A stretch of DNA of 9,748 nt from Campylobacterota bacterium. Lineage in GTDB: Bacteria > Campylobacterota > Campylobacteria > Campylobacterales > Sulfurospirillaceae. The stretch is taken from positions 1-9,748 of the forward strand of contig RZYK01000068.1 of NCBI GenBank assembly GCA_009930355.1, given 5' to 3'. Position 1 is the stretch's first letter; every line of letters begins with the position of its first letter. Both the position numbers and the translations under genes were made by a program. A model generated the notes under the pieces. The model was given only the letters and a program-made list of their open reading frames with translations, searched no databases and was not told where the DNA came from. This document shows, piece by piece, positions 1-5,281 of this stretch.

Positions 1-475
1 ATTGGAACATGAACTGAAAAATTCAAAAGTAACTTCTTCAAAGCAGATTGCTACTGCTTCTGAATCGAGTAGTAAAAATACAGAAAAAGAAGCTACATCT
101 AAAACCCCTTCTACTAAAGAGTTGAGTACTAAAGATAGTGCAACGTTATTAAAAGAGGCAGATGATTTTTTCGAAAAAAAATCTTATACAAATGCTGAAG
201 TAATGTATAAAGAGTTGTTAAATCGCAATTATAAACCCGCTAAAGTTAACTTCCATCTGGGTGAAATTGCCTATAATAAAAAATCATATGCTACTGCGAT
301 AGAAAACTATAAAACGAGTATTTCACTCTTTGATAAAGCTTCGTATATTCCTATCCTTTTGTATCATACGGGAGCTTCGTTTGAAAAACTAGGTAAAACC
401 AAAGATGCGCAAGGGTTTTATAAAGCATTAAAAGAGAATTATCCCACCTCTCCTGAAGCAAAAAAAGTTAAATAA
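1..475 (+). CDS. TPR-repeat protein, C-terminal part (YbgF/CpoB-like); 5' end outside window
   Basis: The reading frame is open from the left edge (first full codon at base 2) to TAA at 473-475, giving 157 visible residues; the true start lies upstream. Visible residues 1-47 are a low-complexity Ser/Thr/Lys/Glu linker, which suggests a flexible spacer. Residues about 48-157 are helical tetratricopeptide-like repeats, for example ADDFFEKKSYTNAEVMYKEL, then LGEIAYNKKSYATAIENYK, then a third unit ending in AQGFYKALKENYPTSPEAKK. The final unit matches the C-terminal TPR block of YbgF/CpoB proteins, periplasmic partners of the Tol-Pal envelope system that usually follow pal. In Campylobacter a TPR gene of this kind lies between pal and slyD, as here, so I infer the tol-pal cluster lies just to the left. 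No signal peptide can be judged because the N-terminus is missing. GC is about 30%. TPR identity is firm; the YbgF/CpoB assignment rests mainly on context. Confidence 0.82.
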   Translation, partial: LEHELKNSKVTSSKQIATASESSSKNTEKEATSKTPSTKELSTKDSATLLKEADDFFEKKSYTNAEVMYKELLNRNYKPAKVNFHLGEIAYNKKSYATAIENYKTSISLFDKASYIPILLYHTGASFEKLGKTKDAQGFYKALKENYPTSPEAKKVK

Positions 476-481
476 ACCAAT

Positions 482-517
482 ATGGTTGAAAGTTTGATAA
501 TTTTTAACCATTTTTTT
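482..517 (+). terminator. Likely Rho-independent terminator after the TPR gene
   Basis: A 10-bp stem (ATGGTTGAAA at 482-491 pairs with TTTTAACCAT at 502-511, with one G-U pair) and a 10-nt loop are followed directly by a run of seven T (511-517). It starts 6 bases after the TPR stop codon. The stem is AU-rich and therefore modest in strength. It would separate tol-pal transcription from slyD, implying a slyD promoter between about 518 and 600; I see no convincing -35/-10 pair there. Confidence 0.55.
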
Positions 518-607
518 GCATAAAAAATAGACTTATATTTTTTTCTAAGGGCTTCTACAACAAAGTTATGTTAGCATGTGCTCCATTATAAAAACAAGGG
601 AGAAGTT

Positions 608-1231
608 ATGCTGATTTGTGATAACAAAGTCGTTTCAATTCATTATGAACTTAAAAGTGTTGATAATGATGAAATCTTAGACAGCAATTTAAATGCTGCA
701 CCACTCTCTTTTATTGTTGGAAAAGGTCAAATTATTCCAGGACTAGAAGAAAAAATCAAAGAACTTAAAGCAGGTGATAGCTCTAATATTCAAGTTGCCG
801 CTGTTGATGCTTATGGCGAATATGATAGCAATGCCGTTCAAACTTTACCAAAAGAACAATTTGCGGGGCTTGAACTTCAAATTGGAATGACGCTTTATGG
901 TCAAGGTGAACACGGTGAAACGGTGCAAGTTGTCGTTAAAAATTTCAATGATGAGACAGTTGAAATCGACTTTAACCATCCTTTAGCAGGTAAAGATTTA
1001 TTATTTGCTATTAATGTATTAGAAGTTCGTGATGCGACAGCTGATGAACTTTTGAATGGCTATGTTGGTAGTCAAGGTGGTTGTGGATGCGGAACAGGTG
1101 GCAGTTGCCACACTACAAATGATGATAGCGAGTGTTGTGGTGGAAATGATCATGATCATTCTCACGGTGAAGGTGGATGCTGCGGCGGTGAAAGTCACTC
1201 TCATGGTGGCGGATGTTGTGGATCACACTAA
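608..1231 (+). CDS. slyD: FKBP-type peptidyl-prolyl cis-trans isomerase SlyD, metal-binding tail
   Basis: A 207-residue cytoplasmic prolyl isomerase and chaperone of the SlyD family, also known as a nickel-binding accessory protein in hydrogenase and urease maturation. FKBP-fold segments are residues about 1-70 (GKGQIIPGLEEKIKELKAGD) and 120-142 (DFNHPLAGKDLLFAINVLEV, very close to the SlyD signature). Residues about 71-119 form the insert-in-flap chaperone domain. The tail, 152-207, is Gly-rich with 9 Cys (159, 161, 167, 176, 177, 191, 192, 203, 204) and 7 His (168, 182, 184, 186, 197, 199, 207), an obvious metal-binding extension. I chose ATG 608 because AAGGGAG (596-602) stands 5 bases before it and the protein then starts with the usual MLICDNKVV-type N-terminus; an in-frame GTG at 578 would add ten unconserved residues. 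Its last 29 bases overlap the start of the next gene. Nickel handling in this organism is inferred from the family and the tail, not shown by neighbours. Confidence 0.95.
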   Translation: MLICDNKVVSIHYELKSVDNDEILDSNLNAAPLSFIVGKGQIIPGLEEKIKELKAGDSSNIQVAAVDAYGEYDSNAVQTLPKEQFAGLELQIGMTLYGQGEHGETVQVVVKNFNDETVEIDFNHPLAGKDLLFAINVLEVRDATADELLNGYVGSQGGCGCGTGGSCHTTNDDSECCGGNDHDHSHGEGGCCGGESHSHGGGCCGSH

Positions 1232-1982
1232 TTATATAGCAAAGTCAAGAGCCTCAATTGAGGCTCTTAAGTCTGCAAATCTACTTAAAAGTGTTTCTAT
1301 TAATGCATTAATTTTAGGCGAAAGTGGCGTTGGAAAACAAACACTAGCAAGGCATATTTCTTCTGCTCCTATTGTTGATGCATCTTCTTTCAATGATTTA
1401 TTGGCATTAATTGAAACAAATCATACATTGATTGTTAAAAATTTTCATAAAATTACAAATTACAAAAAATTAAGAGTTGCTCTTGATGTTTATAAAACAC
1501 GTATTATTGCTACTTCAAATGTTCATATTGATGAAACTATTATAGATGATTTTTTTAGTTTAAAGATTTTGATTCCACCCCTTAGAGAACGTCAAGAAGA
1601 TATTGCTCCCCTAATGGAAAAATTTGCGTTAGAAGCACGTTTGATGTTTGATGATGCTTATGGTGATTCTCTTTCATTAGAAAGTATTGTTCCAGATGTG
1701 AGTAAAAATTGTTATTCATTAAGAAGATCAGTTTATAATGCTTATTTAATGAACTCTTTTGGTGAAGAAGAAATTTTAACGATGATGCAAAACTTTTTGT
1801 TTAATCGTATTGGTGGTAGAAACGATTATAGGGATCTATTATATCTTTTTGATGTTCCTATGATTAAAAGTGGCTATGCAAAATTTGGTTCACAACTTGC
1901 AATCAGTGAAAAATTTGGACTCAACCGAAATACACTGCGTAAAAAAATTAATGACTACAAAGATAGATTAACACTAGACTAA
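1203..1982 (+). CDS. Degenerate sigma-54-activator-like AAA+ protein with Fis-type HTH
   Basis: A 259-residue protein (from ATG 1203) resembling a shrunken enhancer-binding activator without a receiver domain. Visible: Walker A GESGVGKQ (39-46); a sensor-I-like ATSN (103-106); the activator signature PPLRERQEDI (125-134); and a C-terminal Fis-type helix-turn-helix, SQLAISEKFGLNRNTLRKKI (230-249). Missing or altered: the Walker B segment TLFLDE is TLIVKN (75-80), no GAFTGA sigma-54 contact loop exists, the arginine-finger stretch FRxDLYYRLNV is shortened to about DDFFSLKI, and the GNVREL region reads NCYSLRRSV. It may bind nucleotide and DNA but is unlikely to remodel sigma-54 holoenzyme. The start is uncertain: ATG 1203 lies within the end of slyD, GTG 1206 and GTG 1218 are in frame, and no good start exists after 1218. 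No strong ribosome site is visible, so translational coupling to slyD is likely. GC is about 29%, against about 40% in fabD. The target is unknown. Confidence 0.85.
   Translation: MVADVVDHTNYIAKSRASIEALKSANLLKSVSINALILGESGVGKQTLARHISSAPIVDASSFNDLLALIETNHTLIVKNFHKITNYKKLRVALDVYKTRIIATSNVHIDETIIDDFFSLKILIPPLRERQEDIAPLMEKFALEARLMFDDAYGDSLSLESIVPDVSKNCYSLRRSVYNAYLMNSFGEEEILTMMQNFLFNRIGGRNDYRDLLYLFDVPMIKSGYAKFGSQLAISEKFGLNRNTLRKKINDYKDRLTLD
1247..1268 (+). repeat. Perfect 22-bp palindrome / hairpin just after slyD, inside the next ORF
   Basis: AAGAGCCTCAA (1247-1257) is followed immediately by its exact reverse complement TTGAGGCTCTT (1258-1268). In RNA this gives a 9-bp stem with an AATT loop, 15 bases after the slyD stop. 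The bases after it (TTAAGTCTGC) are not a real U-run, so a full terminator is doubtful. It lies within codons of the AAA+/Fis gene (residues about 15-22), so it could act as an attenuator, a translational-coupling hairpin, a processing or mRNA-stability element, or an operator. The palindrome is certain; its role is not. Confidence 0.8.
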
Positions 1983-2016
1983 ATGTAAGTTTTTTTGATA
2001 TGACAAAAGCTTACAT
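1983..2016 (+). repeat. Inverted repeat in the gap before fabD
   Basis: ATGTAAGTTTTT (1983-1994) can pair with AAAAGCTTACAT (2005-2016) with one G-U pair and a 10-nt loop. It begins on the base after the regulator's stop codon and fills most of the 58-bp gap before fabD. No T-run follows on either strand, so it is a poor candidate for an intrinsic terminator. It could be an RNA processing or mRNA-protecting hairpin, or an operator. Its right arm runs into the TTACATGTAA palindrome at 2011-2020. Confidence 0.5.
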
Positions 2017-2020
2017 GTAA
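2011..2020. repeat. TTACATGTAA palindrome, copy 1 (upstream of fabD)
   Basis: An exact 10-bp palindrome 20 bases before the fabD start. The same decamer occurs at 2474-2483 and 4523-4532, and a 9/10 match at 2824-2833. Copies 1 and 3 share the longer CTTACATGTAAAA. Confidence 0.6.
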
Positions 2021-2040
2021 AAAAATAGAGAGGTACATCA

Positions 2041-2964
2041 ATGAATAAAACCCTTTTTATATTCCCTGGGCAAGGGAGTCAAAAAATTGGTATGGGAAAA
2101 GATTTTTATGACAACAGTTCGCTTGCAAAAGAGATGGTCGAAAAAGCAAGTGAGCGCATTCATCTTGATTTTACAAAACTTCTTTTTGAAGAAAATGACC
2201 AATTAGAACAAACCGAATACACACAACCAGCGATTTTGCTGGTAAGTCTCATTGCACATCGTCTTTTTACAGAAAAGTGCAAAACGCTTCCTGTATCTGT
2301 CTTAGGGCACTCTTTGGGTGAGTTCTCAGCACTCAGTGCAACAGGTGCTATGGATTATCTCGATGCGGTTGAATTAGTCCATCAACGAGGCTTGTTGATG
2401 AAAAAGGCGTGTGAAGGTATTAACGCTGGAATGATGGCACTTTTAGGGCTTGATGATGCCCGTGTGGAAGAGATTACATGTAAAGAGAGAGAAGGCGGTA
2501 AAAAGGTATGGGCAGCCAATTATAACGGCGATGGACAAATTGTTATTGCGGGAAATAGGGATGACCTCTCTTCGCTTGAGCCACTGTTTAAAGAAGCAGG
2601 TGCTAAAAAAGCCGTTTTATTGCCGATGTCAGTTGCGAGTCATTGTCCATTGCTTAGTTCTGCGCAAACCAATTTAGAGGCATATTTGGAAAAATGGCTT
2701 AGAGATGATTTTGCAATGCCTGTTATCTCCAATGTCACAGCAGAGGCTTATCAGAGCAAAGAAGAGGCTAAGCGTCTTCTGTCTGAGCAGTTGATTTCTC
2801 CTGTAAAATACAAACAATCCATTTTACATGTAGAGTCTTCAACCGATATGTTTATCGAGTTTGGTGGCAGTGTGCTTAAAGGGTTAAATAAACGAATTTC
2901 TCAAAAACCAACCCATAGCATTGTTGATATGAAAAGTTTAGAAGACGTGCTTGCACTGTTTTAA
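2041..2964 (+). CDS. fabD: Malonyl-CoA:ACP transacylase FabD
   Basis: A 307-residue cytosolic enzyme that moves malonyl from CoA to acyl carrier protein, supplying the extender unit for type II fatty-acid synthesis. The sequence shows the N-terminal FPGQGSQKIGMG motif (8-19), the nucleophile elbow GHSLGE with catalytic Ser91 (89-94), the substrate-carboxylate arginine in HQRG (Arg116) and the catalytic histidine in SVASHCPL (His201). Length and motif spacing match E. coli FabD (Ser92, Arg117, His201) almost exactly. ATG 2041 is preceded by AGAGAGG (2027-2033) at a good distance. mtnN follows after 9 bases, with its ribosome site overlapping the fabD stop, so the two are almost certainly co-transcribed. 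No missing residue or frameshift was seen. Confidence 0.97.
   Translation: MNKTLFIFPGQGSQKIGMGKDFYDNSSLAKEMVEKASERIHLDFTKLLFEENDQLEQTEYTQPAILLVSLIAHRLFTEKCKTLPVSVLGHSLGEFSALSATGAMDYLDAVELVHQRGLLMKKACEGINAGMMALLGLDDARVEEITCKEREGGKKVWAANYNGDGQIVIAGNRDDLSSLEPLFKEAGAKKAVLLPMSVASHCPLLSSAQTNLEAYLEKWLRDDFAMPVISNVTAEAYQSKEEAKRLLSEQLISPVKYKQSILHVESSTDMFIEFGGSVLKGLNKRISQKPTHSIVDMKSLEDVLALF
2474..2483. repeat. TTACATGTAA palindrome, copy 2 (inside fabD)
   Basis: An exact copy of the 10-bp palindrome lying in fabD codons for Ile-Thr-Cys-Lys (residues about 145-148), where the protein sequence alone would not require it. Confidence 0.6.
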
Positions 2965-2973
2965 AGGAAAAAG

Positions 2974-3669
2974 ATGAAAATAGCTATTATGGGTGCGATG
3001 GTTGAAGAGATTACCCCACTGTTAGATTTTTTTGGAACGTATGAAACAATCGAGTTTGCGAAGAATCGCTATTATACGACCACCCATAAAGGGATGGAGT
3101 TAGTCATTGCGTACAGCAAAATTGGTAAGGTGAATGCAAGTTTAACCGCAACAACACTGATTGAAAAATTTGGAGCAGAACAACTCCTTTTTTCAGGTGT
3201 TGCAGGTGCACTAAATCCAAATTTACGCATCGGTGATGTGCTTGTCGCAACGGCTTTAACACAGCATGATTTAGATATTACAGCGTTTGGGCATCCTCAT
3301 GGGTATGTTCCAGAAGGCTCCGTTTATGTTGAAACCGATGCATCGCTTCGAGCTTTAGCGCATAAAGTAGCTCAGGCGCAAAATATTGCTTTGCAAGAGG
3401 GGATTATTGCTACGGGGGATCAGTTTATTTGTGATGGAGCGAAAAAAGAGTGGATTCACACGACGTTTAAAGCAGATGCAACAGAGATGGAAGGTGCATC
3501 CGTAGCGGTGGTGTGTGATGCGTTAAAGATTCCTTTTTGTGTGCTTCGAGCAATTAGTGATGCTGCGGATATGGATGCAGGTTTTAGTTTTGATGAGTTT
3601 TTAGTGAGTTCTGCTAAAGAGAGTGCCCAGTTTATTATTGCTATGTTGGATGAATTGGCACATGCTTAA
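2974..3669 (+). CDS. mtnN: 5'-methylthioadenosine/S-adenosylhomocysteine nucleosidase (Pfs/MtnN)
   Basis: A 231-residue cytosolic nucleosidase that cleaves adenine from methylthioadenosine and S-adenosylhomocysteine, recycling SAM by-products. It matches E. coli MtnN over its whole length: GAMVEE with general acid Glu12, the SGVAGAL loop (74-80), the purine-side GDQFI (148-152), EMEGAS with ribose-binding Met172/Glu173, and RAISDAAD with catalytic Asp196. In Helicobacter and Campylobacter the enzyme also hydrolyses 6-amino-6-deoxyfutalosine in the futalosine menaquinone pathway, and it produces the precursor of autoinducer-2 where LuxS is present; both roles here are inferred from relatives. 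ATG 2974 follows AAGGA (2964-2968), which overlaps the fabD stop. The 3' end overlaps ttcA by 8 bases, indicating coupled translation. Confidence 0.96.
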   Translation: MKIAIMGAMVEEITPLLDFFGTYETIEFAKNRYYTTTHKGMELVIAYSKIGKVNASLTATTLIEKFGAEQLLFSGVAGALNPNLRIGDVLVATALTQHDLDITAFGHPHGYVPEGSVYVETDASLRALAHKVAQAQNIALQEGIIATGDQFICDGAKKEWIHTTFKADATEMEGASVAVVCDALKIPFCVLRAISDAADMDAGFSFDEFLVSSAKESAQFIIAMLDELAHA

Positions 3670-4414
3670 TATCAGTAAACGTTTATTGCGCATTGCTGGT
3701 CGCACCAATGCGCAGTATAAACTGATTCAGGAGGGTGATAAGATTCTTTTAGGACTCAGTGGCGGTAAAGATTCACTCAGTCTTGCGCACATTTTAAAGC
3801 ATATGCAACGTGTGGCTCCGTTTGATTTTGAGTTTAAAGCGGTTACTATCACCTATGGTATGGGAGAAGAGCTGCACACCCTTCATCAACACTGTCTTGA
3901 GCATGAGATAGACCATGAAATTGTGGATACGAAAATTTTTGATTTGGCTCAAGAAAAAATTCGAGAAAATTCCTCGTTTTGTAGCTTCTTTTCACGAATG
4001 CGAAGGGGTGCGCTTTATACGTATGCTTTGGAGCATGGCTATACAAAATTAGCGCTTGCGCACCATTTAGATGATGCGGTTGAGAGTTTCTTTATGAATT
4101 TTTCATACAATGGAACGCTTCGCTCCATGCCTCCTAAATACACCGCAGACAATGGCATTCACGTGATTCGCCCCCTTATTCATGCAAGAGAGCGACAACT
4201 CAGAGATTGTGCGAAAGAACATAACATGCCAACCATTGGCGATGAAGCATGTCCTGCAATGCGTTTTGATGTCAAAATGCCTGTGATGCGTGCTCGTACC
4301 AAAGAGATGCTTGCTCAAATGGAAAAAGAGAATCCAGAGCTTTTTATTTCTCTTAAAAAAGCGTTTGAGAGTTTACAGGTGTCTAGTTTTTGCGATGAGC
4401 GTTTTTTAGCGTAA
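3662..4414 (+). CDS. ttcA: TtcA-family tRNA 2-thiocytidine synthetase-like protein
   Basis: A 250-residue PP-loop ATPase of the TtcA/TtuA tRNA-thiolation family; TtcA makes 2-thiocytidine at tRNA position 32. Visible: PP-loop SGGKDS (33-38), the TtcA-specific FCSFFSRMRRGALY (106-119), LAHHLDDAVESFFMN (132-146), MPPKYTADNGIHVIRPL (156-172) and ACPAMRF (196-202). E. coli TtcA binds a 4Fe-4S cluster through the two cysteines of CSLC plus one later cysteine. Here the first pair reads C107-S-F-F110, so the second ligand is Phe, while Cys197 probably matches the later one. Related Campylobacterota proteins may share this, so it need not be a defect. ATG 3662 overlaps the mtnN stop (ATGCTTAA); an in-frame start at 3623 would add 13 residues buried in mtnN. 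There is no good ribosome site, so translation is probably coupled to mtnN. The protein is shorter than E. coli TtcA. Confidence 0.88.
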   Translation: MLNISKRLLRIAGRTNAQYKLIQEGDKILLGLSGGKDSLSLAHILKHMQRVAPFDFEFKAVTITYGMGEELHTLHQHCLEHEIDHEIVDTKIFDLAQEKIRENSSFCSFFSRMRRGALYTYALEHGYTKLALAHHLDDAVESFFMNFSYNGTLRSMPPKYTADNGIHVIRPLIHARERQLRDCAKEHNMPTIGDEACPAMRFDVKMPVMRARTKEMLAQMEKENPELFISLKKAFESLQVSSFCDERFLA

Positions 4415-4436
4415 CACGGAGATAGTTTTTTAAACG

Positions 4437-5069
4437 TTAAAACCCTTCCAATAAAATTTTCCATAGCACATCCACCTCTTCATCGCTGAGTGCTATGGTA
4501 CTTTTTTCTTCAAATAATCTTCTTACATGTAAAAGCGAAAATGTTTGATTCCACGCACAATGTTTGTGCGCAGGTAGATAGGCTCTAATCAGTGTTAAAT
4601 CTTCTGTGATTAGCTCTTCACAATTAAAACAGATAAAATCATCATGCAATCTTCCTTCATGCTCTAAAAGCTTCACATAGGCTTCTATGGCAATACGTTT
4701 AGGATTTTGTTTTGCCCAAATAGTAGCGCATGACTCTAAAAGTTCAAAATAGAAAGGCTCTAGGGTTGCAATATCTTTGAGATGGGTATAAAAAAGACGC
4801 ACAAAAGGTTGCCATAAGAGCATTCGTTCACGCTGGGTGTTCCAAGCACTCCCTAAATGAAGGATGGAGCGTAACTGTGGTAGCGAAGATTTGAGAGAAG
4901 AAAGTGCTTCAAAATCAATTTTATAGCCTAGATGAATGGTGGAATGTCTCGCCCCGTAAAATCGGTAGAGTGTTTTGATACTATGTTGCGTAAGAACGGT
5001 AACAATGAGGTCTTCGTCCTTAACCCGTGTAATATTGATAATGTAACCTTGCATAAGGAATTTTAGCAT
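4437..5069 (-). CDS. recO: DNA repair / recombination protein RecO
   Basis: A 210-residue RecO protein, which with RecR helps load RecA onto SSB-coated single-stranded DNA in RecF-pathway repair. The N-terminal OB-fold region reads MQGYIINITRVKDEDLIVTVLT (from residue 6) and LYRFYGARHS (34-43), typical of the short epsilonproteobacterial RecO. The rest is helical and carries a zinc-finger-like cluster, CFNC (147-150) with HKHC (168-171). It is shorter than E. coli RecO (about 240 residues), as expected in this phylum. Start choice is open: ATG at 5069 or ATG at 5054 (second Met), and neither has a clear Shine-Dalgarno; the second fits the usual MQGYI-like beginning. It converges on ttcA with a 22-bp gap and no clear terminator, and diverges from gltB. 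Confidence 0.85.
   Translation of the reverse strand: MLKFLMQGYIINITRVKDEDLIVTVLTQHSIKTLYRFYGARHSTIHLGYKIDFEALSSLKSSLPQLRSILHLGSAWNTQRERMLLWQPFVRLFYTHLKDIATLEPFYFELLESCATIWAKQNPKRIAIEAYVKLLEHEGRLHDDFICFNCEELITEDLTLIRAYLPAHKHCAWNQTFSLLHVRRLFEEKSTIALSDEEVDVLWKILLEGF
4523..4532. repeat. TTACATGTAA palindrome, copy 3 (inside recO)
   Basis: An exact copy of the palindrome inside recO, in codons for Leu-His-Val-Arg (residues about 180-183). Its flanks extend the match with copy 1 to 13 bases, CTTACATGTAAAA. Confidence 0.6.
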
Positions 5070-5281
5070 CCAAATATTGTGATAATATTAAATATAAAAA
5101 TTAGTATATTAATTTTATATATATATTTTATTGACAATTAATTTTAATTACGATATGAAAATAGTTAAAATAGCATAAAATAGTGTTTAATTGCTTTTTA
5201 ATCGTTTTTTATGTAACATCCTTCGCTTTTAACTTAAAATTTGTCAGATTTTTGATGAAAATTCCATAAAAGGCTTGTGCA
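5070..5281. other. Divergent, extremely AT-rich recO-gltB intergenic region
   Basis: This 212-bp gap separates the recO and gltB starts and must hold promoters for both. GC is strikingly low: by count, bases 5101-5160 contain only 5 G/C in 60. Short AT-only symmetries include AATATT-GTGAT-AATATT (5073-5089), next to the recO start, and AAAATTA/TAATTTT arms (5097-5103 and 5110-5116). At this composition such symmetries are weak evidence of protein sites. For recO, AT-rich -10-like sequence is plentiful (TAATAT-type on the - strand around 5084-5089), but I cannot pick a promoter. No ORF or structured RNA was recognised. Confidence 0.6.
5131..5159 (+). promoter_or_regulatory. Candidate sigma-70-type promoter for gltB
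   Basis: A perfect -35 hexamer TTGACA (5131-5136) is followed by a 17-bp spacer and TATGAA (5154-5159, 4 of 6 matches to TATAAT). The DNA upstream (5091-5130) is almost pure A/T, like an UP element. Transcription would start near 5166, giving a leader of about 115 bases. Alternative -10 boxes of the Campylobacterota style, TAAAAT, lie at 5166-5171 and 5176-5181. Confidence 0.5.

Noticed and set aside
578..607. GTG start for slyD ten codons upstream of ATG 608
   Set aside because: ATG 608 has a good AAGGGAG ribosome site, which would itself be inside the coding region with the earlier start, and the extra residues do not resemble SlyD N-termini.
1056..1202. In-frame upstream extension of the AAA+/Fis gene through the slyD tail region
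   Set aside because: The extra 49 residues are low-complexity Met/Val/Ala-rich sequence produced by reading the Gly/Cys/His-rich slyD tail in another frame.
1019..1204. 61-residue - strand frame opposite the slyD tail
   Set aside because: Thr-rich shadow of the repeated Gly/Cys/His codons; no homology recognised.
3623..3661. Upstream ATG for ttcA inside mtnN
   Set aside because: It would give a 47-base overlap and 13 residues unlike the family; ATG 3662 in the ATGCTTAA stop-start overlap fits the MLNISKRLLRIAGRTNAQY beginning.
3654..3670. TTGGCAC...GCTT stretch resembling a sigma-54 -24/-12 promoter
   Set aside because: It lies within the end of mtnN, the -12 element and spacing are poor, and the match is what chance would give.
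4400..4443. Possible bidirectional terminator between convergent ttcA and recO
   Set aside because: Only 5-bp AT-rich stems (CGTTT/AAACG with a very long loop, or GTTTT/AAAAC) can be drawn; too weak to call.
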